A stretch of DNA of 64,000 bases, from NCBI GenBank assembly GCA_049602155.1, contig JBMYRH010000004.1:186001-250000 (forward strand), given 5' to 3'. Positions within the stretch are counted from its first letter, which is position 1. Every line of letters begins with the position of its first letter. Below are positions 55,340 to 63,686 of the stretch, piece by piece. The DNA comes from JBMYRH01 sp049602155. GTDB taxonomy: Bacteria; Myxococcota_A; UBA9042; PHBI01; JBMYRH01. The notes under the pieces are model-generated. The model had not been told where the DNA came from. It did no database searches and saw only the letters and a program-made list of their open reading frames with translations. A program made the translations under genes and the position numbers.

Positions 55340-56516
55340 CCGACTCCTGACGGCCCCCTTCCTCTTTGTCACTCTCGCTCATCTGCTTCAGGCCCTCGGC
55401 TACGCGTCGATGCTACTCCTGCCGCTCTACCTCGTGCACTTGGGCGCAAGCCGCACGGTCATCGGAGCCGTCATGGGCTCCGCTGCGATCGGTGGCCTCG
55501 CCTTGCGTCCTCTCGTCGGCTGGGCCCTTGACCGTCTCGGGCGCAAGCCGACCATCATCGCTGGGACCCTTATCACCACGGCCGGGATGGCGTTGCTCTG
55601 GTTCGTCACCGAGCTCGGCTGGATGGTGTACGTCGTGCGGGTCACGGTGGGGATCGGGACAGGCGCCCTCTTTACCGCTTACTTCACCCTCGCCGCCGAT
55701 ATCGTCCCAGCGTCACGCCGCACCGAGGGCATCGCGCTCTTCGGGGTCACTGGGCTCATCCCTCTCGTCGTGAACCCCCTGGCTGGCGAGCTCGGTGTCG
55801 CCGGCGCCGACTTGAGGTGGTTCTTACCGCTCATGGGGCTCCTCGTGCTCTCGTCCCTCCTGGCCCTCGCGGGCGTCCCCGAGTCCAAACGCACGCCTCC
55901 CTCCGAGCCGCTGCGCCTTCGACAAATCCTAGCGATGCTGACGGCGCGTCCGCTCATCCCTGTCTGGGTCGCGACCACGATCTTCTCGAGCCTCGTGGCC
56001 GTCGCCATGGCCTTCGCAGCTGTCACCGCAGAGGCTCGAGGTCTGAGTCGCCCCGCGCTCTTGTGGGCAACGTATGCAGGTGGTGCCGCCTTTATCCGCC
56101 TTTTTGGTGCGCGTCTGCCCGACCGTCTCGGGACCCACAACCTTGTCGCCCCCGCCCTCGCCTCTTACGCGGCAGGTATGCTCTTCTTGGCGAGCGCCGA
56201 CGACAACGCAGGGTTCCTGCTCGGCGGCTTACTCTGCGGTGCAGGGCATGGATACTGCTTCCCCGTCTTGACCAGTCAGGTCGTCACTCGGACCCCAGAG
56301 CACGTCCGAGGTGGTGCCCTCGCGCTCTTCACAGGCCTGTGGGACTTGACCTACCTCTTGCTGCCGCCAGCGCTCGGCGCAATGGGCGACTCCCATGGCG
56401 ATGCCCTGATCTTCTTCGTCTCGGCATCAGGGGCCGCGCTTGGCCTCGTAGTTTGGCTCATCCTCGAGAGCCAATGGGGGGCAGCCCCCACGCCACCCTC
56501 GCCTCAAAAACGATAA
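55332..56516 (+). CDS. major facilitator superfamily transporter
   Basis: 394 residues with about twelve membrane helices. The MFS motif between helices 2 and 3 is GWALDRLGRKPTI. GTG 55332 lies inside the mutS 3' end (8-base overlap), so the two are co-transcribed. The substrate cannot be read; the architecture resembles drug or sugar-type MFS exporters. Its stop overlaps the convergent barrel gene by 13 bases. Confidence 0.88.
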   Translation: MVDRLLTAPFLFVTLAHLLQALGYASMLLLPLYLVHLGASRTVIGAVMGSAAIGGLALRPLVGWALDRLGRKPTIIAGTLITTAGMALLWFVTELGWMVYVVRVTVGIGTGALFTAYFTLAADIVPASRRTEGIALFGVTGLIPLVVNPLAGELGVAGADLRWFLPLMGLLVLSSLLALAGVPESKRTPPSEPLRLRQILAMLTARPLIPVWVATTIFSSLVAVAMAFAAVTAEARGLSRPALLWATYAGGAAFIRLFGARLPDRLGTHNLVAPALASYAAGMLFLASADDNAGFLLGGLLCGAGHGYCFPVLTSQVVTRTPEHVRGGALALFTGLWDLTYLLLPPALGAMGDSHGDALIFFVSASGAALGLVVWLILESQWGAAPTPPSPQKR

Positions 56517-57274
56517 CCAAGGCCCGCAGATAAACCAGCCTCTCCGATGGGGAGCCCCCAATCCACGAAGAGATCGACTCCGTAGAAGCTCAAAGACGAG
56601 CCGATCGCGACTTGAAAGTGATGGAGATCCGACCCAACGCGGTCCTCCCCTCCGTCACGCCAAAACACGGGCCCCCCAAAGACACGAAAGGCGACGTAGG
56701 GCACCCAGAGGTCAGCGACTCTCCAGCCGGTCGTCGCTCCCAAGCGCACATCGACCGCGGTCCATGACTGCCGCAGTCCGTCATCCTCTCGCAGGCCACC
56801 GAACGAGGCGCTGACGTTCAGTGAACTCTCGATGAAGGGCAGCCAACCGTCCGCCTCCATCAACACGACACCGGTCTGTAAGGTCGCCACAACACCAGGT
56901 TCAAAGGTCAGGAGGCGCTCGGCGCTCTCCAGGCTCCCTCCCAGAGAAGCCCCGACTGCACCGGCTACATACCATCCCCCTTTGAACGCATAGCCCAAGC
57001 GCGCACTTATCCAGTGTTGATGGACCTCCATGTCGAGCTGCTTATCGAAGCGGAGTGCTGCCGTAAACTGGCCATAAGAGACCGAGACGCTCCAAGGCGT
57101 GGTGGTGACGGCGGCGCCATCTTCGCCTTGAGCTGAATCGTTGCCTAACCCCGCCGGACCGGCGGGTACGCCGCACCCTCAGGCATGCGCCGGCGTCGCT
57201 GACGCGACGACAAAGAAGCCCGACATCAAGAGCACCAGAGCGACGGCCAGGTTGACGGAGGTCATGCGTGTCAT
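56504..57274 (-). pseudogene. outer-membrane beta-barrel protein interrupted by in-frame TGA after its signal peptide
   Basis: The frame starts at ATG 57274 with a 31-residue signal peptide ending ATPAHA, then meets TGA (57181-57179) and goes on in the same frame for 224 residues of barrel-like sequence (VTTTPWSVSVSYGQF, HWISARLGYAFKGGWYVAGAVG) to a C-terminal GYRF. An ATG at 57031 would give a 175-residue protein without a signal, which makes little sense for a barrel protein. The TGA is a likely nonsense mutation or sequencing error; recoding is possible but unproven. It is probably an OmpW/OmpA-like small porin; the family is not certain. Confidence 0.65.
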
Positions 57275-57373
57275 AGGGAGAGCCTACCGCACCTCGTGCC
57301 CCTCGCCACGCACGCTGACGATTCCTTGTATCGCTTTGTGGCCCGAATCGGTCGACAGCAGGATACTGCCGGG

Positions 57374-58309
57374 GTGGACACCTCCCTCGCCGACACCATT
57401 GACGCGTTCTTGCTGCACCTCCAGCTTGAGCGCGGCCTTAGCGAACACACCATCTCCAGCTACGCCCGAGACTTGGTGCGGCTCACCGAATACCTCCCAG
57501 AGGACCGACGCGCAGACACCCTCACGCGACACGATGTCGAGGGATACATCGGTTGGCTTCGGGACACACGGGAGCTCTCCGCGCGCTCAGCAGCCCGAGC
57601 CCTGAGCGCAGTTCGCACGTACTGTCGCTTCTTGATGCGGGAGAAGCTCCGCGCAGATGATCCAAGCGACCTCGTCCCGTCCCCCCGGCTGGGCCGACCG
57701 CTGCCAGTCGTCTTGAGCCCCCAAGAGGCCGTCGCATTGACCGACGCACCGAGCGCCACCGATCCCCGAGGGGTGCGCGACTCCGCGATGTTCGAGCTCC
57801 TCTACGGTACCGGGCTCCGAGTCAGCGAACTCATCAGCCTGAAGCTCGGGGATGTCGACCTCAACCGAGGGGTCGTCCGGTGCACGGGTAAGGGGTCCAA
57901 GACACGCCTTGTCCCCGTCGGCGAATTCGCGGTTCGTCGCATTGAGCGCTACGTGGCCACAGCGAGACCGGAGCTCATCGAGCGTGCCACGAAGCGCGGA
58001 CTTCGCCGGCTACCACAAGCCCTCTTTGTGAGCGCGCGCGGCAAAGGGCTGACACGGCAAGCGGTTTGGAAGAACATCAAACGCTATGCAGCCATCCTGG
58101 GGATTGAGCGCCCGGTATCGCCCCACAAGCTTCGTCACAGCTTCGCCACGCACCTTCTGGAAGGTGGAGCGGACCTACGCGCGGTGCAAGCCATGCTCGG
58201 TCACTCGGACTTGGCCACCACGCAGATCTACACCCATGTCTCGCAATCAGCGCTCAAGCGCGCCTACGATGGCGCCCACCCGCTGGCGCGCAACAAGACG
58301 ACGCCCTAA
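57374..58309 (+). CDS. Xer-type tyrosine recombinase
   Basis: 311 residues from GTG 57374, the usual XerC/XerD length; a GTG at 57296 would add 26 residues with no homology and would nearly touch the divergent barrel gene. An N-terminal core-binding domain (AFLLHLQLERGLSEHTISSY) is followed by the catalytic domain with R149 (GTGLRVSEL), HKLRH (H251, R254), H277 (LGHSD) and nucleophile Tyr286. It should resolve chromosome dimers at dif with a partner recombinase; XerC or XerD cannot be told apart here. It is followed by an M50 protease and an rluB-like gene on the same strand. Confidence 0.9.
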   Translation: MDTSLADTIDAFLLHLQLERGLSEHTISSYARDLVRLTEYLPEDRRADTLTRHDVEGYIGWLRDTRELSARSAARALSAVRTYCRFLMREKLRADDPSDLVPSPRLGRPLPVVLSPQEAVALTDAPSATDPRGVRDSAMFELLYGTGLRVSELISLKLGDVDLNRGVVRCTGKGSKTRLVPVGEFAVRRIERYVATARPELIERATKRGLRRLPQALFVSARGKGLTRQAVWKNIKRYAAILGIERPVSPHKLRHSFATHLLEGGADLRAVQAMLGHSDLATTQIYTHVSQSALKRAYDGAHPLARNKTTP

Positions 58310-58320
58310 GGTACGGCCCT

Positions 58321-58962
58321 ATGACCCCTGATATGATGGTTCAGCTCGTGACAGTGCTGGTGCCGCTGATCCTCAGCCTCACCGTGCACGAGTATGCCCA
58401 CGCGGCGATGGCAAAGGCCTTAGGCGACGACACAGCGGAGCGCCAAGGTCGGTTCACACTGGACCCGATGAGTCATATCGACCCCATCGGGAGCCTCGCC
58501 CTCCCCGCCTTGCTCGTGCTCATGAACACAGGGTTCTGGTTCGGTTGGGCCAAGCCCGTCCCCTACGACCCGCTGCGGTTCTCCTCAAAGATCCGCATGA
58601 AACACGGTGTCCTCCTTGTGGCCGCCGCTGGCCCGTTGAGCAACCTCTTGCTGGCCGTGCTCTCCGCCGCGCTGCTCTCCGCCTTCCCTGAGAACGAAGC
58701 GGCTCGCGCCTTCCTCGGCACATGCGTCCTCTTGAATGTGCTGCTCTTCCTGTTCAACCTCCTGCCGATCCCGCCGCTAGATGGCAGTAAGGTCGCTTAT
58801 GGGCTCATCCCCGACCGATGGAACGGTGTGCTGAGCTTCTTCCGCTCCAAGCCCTACATCGCCCCTATGGCGTTCATGATGGTCTTCCTAGTCGGGGGCC
58901 GCTTGATTGGCCCCCCCATGATGGCGATCACCGAGTTCCTTATCAGCCTCTTTGGAGCCTAA
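58321..58962 (+). CDS. site-2 protease family (M50) intramembrane metalloprotease
   Basis: 213 residues, about five or six membrane helices. The zinc motif HEYAH (H23, E24, H27) lies in the first helix and the third ligand in NLLPIPPLDG (N146 to D154), as in the compact Rip-type site-2 proteases that lack PDZ or CBS domains. Substrates are usually membrane proteins or anti-sigma factors, unknown here. ATG 58321 is 11 bases after the recombinase stop. It often accompanies rluB-type genes. Confidence 0.9.
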   Translation: MTPDMMVQLVTVLVPLILSLTVHEYAHAAMAKALGDDTAERQGRFTLDPMSHIDPIGSLALPALLVLMNTGFWFGWAKPVPYDPLRFSSKIRMKHGVLLVAAAGPLSNLLLAVLSAALLSAFPENEAARAFLGTCVLLNVLLFLFNLLPIPPLDGSKVAYGLIPDRWNGVLSFFRSKPYIAPMAFMMVFLVGGRLIGPPMMAITEFLISLFGA

Positions 58963-58965
58963 CCT

Positions 58966-59703
58966 ATGGCGCGCAACTCACCTGATGGCATCCGACTGCA
59001 GAAGCGCATGGCCCAGCTCGGAATCGCGTCAAGGCGGCAAAGCGAGCAGATCATCGTCGCCGGTCGTGTGGCGGTTAATGGGCGTGTCGTCACAGAGCTC
59101 GGAACGAGGGTTCAAGCCAGCGATCGTATCGCCGTCGATGGCAAAACAATCGAGCCGCTCGACCGCGCCCTTGTCCTGCTCATGAACAAGCCTCCTGGGC
59201 TCATTTGTACTCGGAGCGAGGATCCCGACGCGCGTACGATCTACGACCTGCTACCAGACGACATCCCGTTCGTCTCCTACGTAGGAAGGCTCGACGTCGC
59301 GACAGAGGGAGCACTCATCCTGACAACCGACGGAGAGCTCGCGCGCGGGCTCACTCACCCCGATCAAGCCGTCCCCCGGGTATACCAAGTCAAGGTCCGG
59401 GGACGCGTCACAAAGCACACCCTCCAGACGTTGTGTGAAGGTGTCCCCCTCGACGATCGCCCGACGCGCCCCGTGGAGGCCGAGCGGATGTCTCACGGCG
59501 AACGACACGACCGCCTACAACTCACATTGTTCGAGGGACGTAACCGCCACGTTCGCCGAATCATGGAGGCCGTCGGGCACCCGGTCATGAAGCTGAGGCG
59601 GCTCTCCTTCGGTGGCATCAGCGTCGATGGCCTACCGCTCGGGCGCTGGAGATACTTGGAGCCCTCCGAAGTGAACCTCCTTCGCGCCTTCACGCGCCGC
59701 TAG
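58966..59703 (+). CDS. rluB: RsuA/RluB-family pseudouridine synthase
   Basis: 245 residues. An N-terminal S4 RNA-binding domain (QKRMAQLGIASRRQSEQII, VNGRVV) is followed by the synthase domain with catalytic Asp110 in VGRLDVATEGALIL, and a C-terminal RNRHVRRIMEAVGHPV. RluB modifies 23S rRNA U2605 (E. coli numbering); RsuA (16S) and RluE/F are related, so the exact target is inferred. It starts 3 bases after the M50 gene and ends before an intrinsic terminator. Confidence 0.88.
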   Translation: MARNSPDGIRLQKRMAQLGIASRRQSEQIIVAGRVAVNGRVVTELGTRVQASDRIAVDGKTIEPLDRALVLLMNKPPGLICTRSEDPDARTIYDLLPDDIPFVSYVGRLDVATEGALILTTDGELARGLTHPDQAVPRVYQVKVRGRVTKHTLQTLCEGVPLDDRPTRPVEAERMSHGERHDRLQLTLFEGRNRHVRRIMEAVGHPVMKLRRLSFGGISVDGLPLGRWRYLEPSEVNLLRAFTRR

Positions 59704-59728
59704 GTTCGTCCGGGATCGCGCATAAGAT

Positions 59729-59759
59729 TACGCACCACCACCCGGTGCGTATTTTTTTT
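59729..59759 (+). terminator. intrinsic terminator of the xer-M50-rluB operon
   Basis: An 8-bp stem (TACGCACC / GGTGCGTA) with a seven-base loop is followed by eight T residues. It is 25 bases past the rluB stop. Confidence 0.92.
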
Positions 59760-59848
59760 CGCACCCCGCGCAAAGCCCTAACCCTCTGGAATGAAAGGGA
59801 TCCCTTGTTCCGCGGCCGTTGTGCTCTGAACTTTCCGGGAACAAACAC

Positions 59849-59878
59849 TTGAACCCGAGAGGTTGGGATACGTACATT
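59849..59878 (+). promoter_or_regulatory. candidate promoter of the metallophosphoesterase
   Basis: TTGAAC (59849-59854) and TACATT (59873-59878) are separated by 18 bases, each four of six matches to the housekeeping consensus. The start would lie about 75 bases before the gene. Confidence 0.35.
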
Positions 59879-59958
59879 TTAAAAGGGGGTGCGGACCTTC
59901 GCTCCCCTCACAAAGGCCGTGTGCGCAACAGATTACGCACCGCCAGGGACTAGATGCT

Positions 59959-60666
59959 ATGAAGATTGCAGTCATAAGTGACCTACACCTCGGACGTGGC
60001 GACGCAGCTGATCGGTTCGGACATGACGACGCGGAGTTCCTCCGCTTCTTGGACTTCCTAGAGCGTGACTTCGAGCGAATCGTACTCCTCGGAGACATCT
60101 ACGAGACCCTCACCTCGCCACGGCCCCTCGCCCAGGTCGAAGAGCTGAATGCGGCGAAAGCCGCTCACCCGGAGATCGCGGCACGGTTCGCGACCGAGCC
60201 GTACCGATACATCCATGGCAACCACGACTTGGTGGCTGGGCACATCGACGCCGCACCTAGCGCACTGGAGTTGACCGTCGATGGGACCAAGCTGCTCTTC
60301 ACCCATGGACACCATCATGACTGGATGATTCGGAGGCTCAGGTGGCTTAGTGAGGCCGGCGTATGGGCCGGCGGTTGGCTGCTGCGGATGGGCGTTGAGT
60401 CCGTGATTCGCTTCTTCGACCGAATGGACAACGTCCTCGCCGGCGTGTCCCGCGATCCGCGCACTTGCAGCTTCCAACGATGGGCGGTCGCTAATGCTCA
60501 AGCACGCGACGCAGATATCGTCGTGACCGGTCACACTCACGTCGGCGTGAAGGCTGAGCACGGAGACCGCCTCTTCCTGAACAGCGGCTCGTGCGCTCAA
60601 GGAAAGTTCTCATTCCTCAGCCTGGACACCCAACGAGGCGACTACGCTGTAAACGGGAGCTGGTAA
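59959..60666 (+). CDS. calcineurin-like metallophosphoesterase
   Basis: 235 residues from ATG 59959; the upstream in-frame residues are not homologous. Metal-site motifs are complete: SDLHLG (D8, H10), LLGDIYE (G45-D46), IHGNHD (87-90), FTHGHHHD and VTGHTHVG. It is a cytoplasmic phosphoesterase of the broad family that includes LpxH-type UDP-diacylglucosamine pyrophosphatases; the HGHHHDW segment and the size make such an assignment possible but not certain. It stands alone between an operon terminator and a convergent gene. Confidence 0.85.
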   Translation: MKIAVISDLHLGRGDAADRFGHDDAEFLRFLDFLERDFERIVLLGDIYETLTSPRPLAQVEELNAAKAAHPEIAARFATEPYRYIHGNHDLVAGHIDAAPSALELTVDGTKLLFTHGHHHDWMIRRLRWLSEAGVWAGGWLLRMGVESVIRFFDRMDNVLAGVSRDPRTCSFQRWAVANAQARDADIVVTGHTHVGVKAEHGDRLFLNSGSCAQGKFSFLSLDTQRGDYAVNGSW

Positions 60667-60692
60667 GGCCCGACGCAATCTGTCGCGGCAGC

Positions 60693-62300
60693 TTAAGGAG
60701 AGATGGACGCCAGCCCTAAGGCACGGTCCATCGATTCAAGGGCTTCGCCGTAGCCTGCATCAGCACCGAAGTGGCCTGCAACCGCAGCACTGATCGCAAC
60801 GAGGTCGTCGAAGGCCGCCGCGTCGGCGCGCGGGATGAGCCCGATCCGTGCTGCGTTGCGGCGCAGTCGAGGCGTGGGGACCACTGTCGCATTGGCGAAC
60901 TTCACGCCGTCGATGAGCCCCTCGCGCACGAGCTCTCGCATGACCCAAAAGGGAGCTTCGACCCCCGCCCCCCCAAAGAGCTCTTCCCGTAAGAGACGCG
61001 CAGCCGCGCGTCCATCCTCGGCAGTATGGAGTCTATCCATCAGCCCTGGGGCCGCCTTGAGGCGCCGTAAGACACCGTGTGCGTGAATGAGCCGCTCCGA
61101 GAGTGTGCGCAACCAAGGCTCGCCATCGATATCTCCGAGCGCTGACATGGCGCCCGCGAAGCCATCGTCACCATGAAGCGCAGCGAAGAACCCTGACTGT
61201 CGCACGCGCCGCGCGCCCGCGATGAGCTGCGGTTGTACGGGGAGCCCCTCGACCCACAGCGCGAGGACGGCGAGCTCTGCCAATAGCGAGTCGCCCTCGA
61301 GCCCTTCCGGTCCAGTGTCTACGCCCAAGGTAGCGGCGGTCATAGCCGGCCAGCCATGCCACTGCTCATGCCAACCGATAATGGTCGCGACGAGGCCCTC
61401 TATGTCCGCGCTCGCACCAATGACCGTCGACAGAGTCGTCTCGGAGTTCACAGGGAGCGGCTCATGCAGACGCGCTGATGTCGCCGGACCCGAGACCCGT
61501 CTCACGGCCGGTGTCTGGGGGTGCAGGCTGGTGACCACAGGGGCAGGTCGGCCGCCGCGAGGTCTCGGCGCCGCAGGGCCGGCCGCCTCCGTGGACCGCC
61601 CGGGCGCATCGTCAGCGTCATCTTCCGCAGGCATCACGCCATCGAGAATATCTTCGGGCTCCGTATACACCTCAGGGGCCTCGGCCGCGACCTCAGCCGC
61701 CTCTTCCACCTGGCTTGCCTCAAGCTCGGCCATGTCTTCTAGGATCTCCTCGATGTCCAAGCCTCGGAACTCTTGGATGGTCTCCAAGCCCCGCTCGGAG
61801 AGACCCCATCGGATCCCGATCATCTTGATCATACCGGTGGCCGCCAACCACTCGATCCATGCTTGGAAGTTGGGGAGGGTGACGTAATCCCCCGGGTACA
61901 CGTAGCTGGTCACCATCCGGTAGAGTTCGTGGACACTGTGCAAGCGACCACCGGACTCCACATCGAGGGCCTCTAGGACGTACTTCAGGAGGAGGATGTT
62001 ATCGGAACGCAGGCGTTCGAAGAGAAGCCCCTGCGCGTCCTCATCGGAGGGTGTCGCGCCCATCTCGATGGCCAAGCCTCCACCGTAGACCTGCTGCCGA
62101 TCCCAGGAGAGGTCCACCAGAGAGAGCATCGTCACGCTCTTCTGCTTATCCCAGAGCCCCTGACGTCGAAGGAAGTCACGAAAAGGCTTAAACTTGGCGC
62201 CCTCGGGGGTCGCCAAGAAGCCCGCAATCGCACGCAGCTTAGGGATGTACTGATCGTAGCGCGTCCCCGGCATTGCTTCGTACTCAACACGCTGTGTCAT
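60693..62300 (-). CDS. protein of unknown function with two helical domains
   Basis: 535 residues from ATG 62300, with GGAGGG upstream. It has no signal peptide. Residues about 1-185 form a helical, winged-helix-like region (DKQKSVTMLSLVDLSWDR, RWGLSERGLETIQEF). A low-complexity acidic/Pro-rich linker spans about 195-270. A second helical domain fills 280-535. No catalytic motif is visible. The two-domain plan with an acidic linker fits a regulatory or scaffold protein, but nothing more can be said. It converges on the metallophosphoesterase gene with 26 bases between stops. Confidence 0.7.
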   Translation of the reverse strand: MTQRVEYEAMPGTRYDQYIPKLRAIAGFLATPEGAKFKPFRDFLRRQGLWDKQKSVTMLSLVDLSWDRQQVYGGGLAIEMGATPSDEDAQGLLFERLRSDNILLLKYVLEALDVESGGRLHSVHELYRMVTSYVYPGDYVTLPNFQAWIEWLAATGMIKMIGIRWGLSERGLETIQEFRGLDIEEILEDMAELEASQVEEAAEVAAEAPEVYTEPEDILDGVMPAEDDADDAPGRSTEAAGPAAPRPRGGRPAPVVTSLHPQTPAVRRVSGPATSARLHEPLPVNSETTLSTVIGASADIEGLVATIIGWHEQWHGWPAMTAATLGVDTGPEGLEGDSLLAELAVLALWVEGLPVQPQLIAGARRVRQSGFFAALHGDDGFAGAMSALGDIDGEPWLRTLSERLIHAHGVLRRLKAAPGLMDRLHTAEDGRAAARLLREELFGGAGVEAPFWVMRELVREGLIDGVKFANATVVPTPRLRRNAARIGLIPRADAAAFDDLVAISAAVAGHFGADAGYGEALESMDRALGLASISP

Positions 62301-62435
62301 GTCGACCCTCCATCACCCCTGACGTTAGCGCGGTCGTGGTCCACTTGTCGACGCTCCGTGAGCCTCCCTTGTTGACATCGCCTCCGACGTCACGCAGATC
62401 CTGCCGAGCGTGTCGCACGACCGGGAGTTCTAAAC

Positions 62436-63269
62436 ATGCGTCCATTGTACGTCCTCACCTTCGCTTCGCTCCTCATTGGCTGCCAAAGCCCCGAGGCGCC
62501 GACCTCCAACCCGACGTCCCCTGCCGCCCCCGCTCTCAAGGCGCCGGCACCTGCAAAAGCAGCTCCGACGGCCAACCCTGTCCACGGTGGCAAAGCCCTG
62601 CCTGGTGGGGTCATGACCACAAAGCTGCCCGCCGACCCGAACCGGATCCCGAACGACGCGATCCATGCCGCCTATCGGAAGCCCGCCGCACCTTCGGCGT
62701 CCCAACTGCCAAGCGGCCACCCTCCTATCCCAGGTAAGTCAGCCGCCGCCGCGGCGCCCTTTGCGGCCAAGACCCCTGAAGGTGAGACCGGCGTCCCGAT
62801 GCCCTTGCCGCTCAAGGGGCCTGGCAGCGTCGACGAGCTTACGCGCCGCCTGGCTAAGGTCACCGACGCCGCGACGAAAACCTCCCTCGAGCAGGCTTTT
62901 CGTCTGACCTTCACGCTAGACCGCTCCAAGCGCAACCCAGCGCAGGCCAAGACGTTGTTGGCTCCTCTCGCTCAAGACGCCGTATCAGGAGCGACAGCCA
63001 GCCGCATCCTCGGCTACGTCGCCGTCTCGCAAGGGTTTGATTTCGCCGGCGCCATGAAGCACTACGGAGCCGCAGTAGCGAAAGACGCCGAGTACGGCGA
63101 GGCCCACTACGCGCTCGCCTTCATGCACGTCCGCGGCGACAAGACCGCAGGCAAGCAACACTTCGAGCGCGCAATGTCCCTCGGTGTCCCTGATACCCGC
63201 GGGATCGCGCGCTTCTACCCCGGCGCGGCGACGCCCGCAGCGAAACAAGCGGTTGACCCAGCCAAGTAA
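62436..63269 (+). CDS. lipoprotein with TPR/Sel1-like repeats
   Basis: 277 residues. A lipoprotein signal ends LLIGCQS. An Ala/Pro-rich linker (about 20-125) leads to a helical domain with TPR-like pairs (FDFAGAMKHYGAAVAKDAEYGEAHYAL). The linker suits a protein that reaches through the periplasm. It is not obviously linked to the groES operon that follows 123 bases later. Confidence 0.75.
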   Translation: MRPLYVLTFASLLIGCQSPEAPTSNPTSPAAPALKAPAPAKAAPTANPVHGGKALPGGVMTTKLPADPNRIPNDAIHAAYRKPAAPSASQLPSGHPPIPGKSAAAAAPFAAKTPEGETGVPMPLPLKGPGSVDELTRRLAKVTDAATKTSLEQAFRLTFTLDRSKRNPAQAKTLLAPLAQDAVSGATASRILGYVAVSQGFDFAGAMKHYGAAVAKDAEYGEAHYALAFMHVRGDKTAGKQHFERAMSLGVPDTRGIARFYPGAATPAAKQAVDPAK

Positions 63270-63329
63270 GTGACTATTGTCTGGGCGCCTTCGAGCCCAA
63301 TTGCGCCGAAACGCACTGTTTTTTCGTGG

Positions 63330-63342
63330 TGTTAACTTAACA
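63330..63342. promoter_or_regulatory. palindrome upstream of groES, candidate operator
   Basis: TGTTAA-C-TTAACA is a perfect 13-base palindrome 50 bases before groES. The HrcA CIRCE element (TTAGCACTC-N9-GAGTGCTAA) is not found, nor is a clear sigma-32 promoter. Confidence 0.35.
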
Positions 63343-63392
63343 ACACGTCGAGTCACAAAGCATACCTGCCCTTGTCGTAGGAGAGAGTAGCG

Positions 63393-63683
63393 ATGGAATT
63401 CAAGCCCCTTAACGACCGAATTCTGGTTGAGCGTGTTGAGGAACCCACCACGACCTCAAGCGGTATCATCATCCCCGACACAGCCAAGGAGAAGCCACTC
63501 CGTGGCTCCGTCCTGGCGGTTGGACCTGGTCGCACCTCTGATGACGGCACTCTGACGCCATTGGCGGTTTCCGTGGGAGACACCATCGTCTTCGGCAAGT
63601 ACGCCGGCACTGAACTGAAGATTGACGGCGTAGAGCGCACCATCCTCCGCGAGGATGACGTGCTCGGCGTGGTGGAGGCTTAA
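63393..63683 (+). CDS. groES: co-chaperonin GroES
   Basis: 96 residues with a good ribosome site (TAGGAGAG). MEFKPLNDRILVERVEE, the mobile loop TTTSSGIIIPDTAKEKP, GSVLAVGPG and VGDTIVFGKYAGTELK are diagnostic. It caps the GroEL ring during folding. It is 3 bases upstream of groEL. Confidence 0.97.
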   Translation: MEFKPLNDRILVERVEEPTTTSSGIIIPDTAKEKPLRGSVLAVGPGRTSDDGTLTPLAVSVGDTIVFGKYAGTELKIDGVERTILREDDVLGVVEA

Positions 63684-63686
63684 CCG

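Noticed and set aside
57374..58309. Possibility that the tyrosine recombinase is a phage integrase
   Set aside because: Size, motifs and the chromosomal M50/rluB neighbours fit housekeeping Xer; no att repeats or phage genes nearby.
63270..63392. Search for CIRCE or sigma-32 promoter before groES
   Set aside because: No TTAGCACTC/GAGTGCTAA pair and no CTTGAA/CCCCAT-like pair found.
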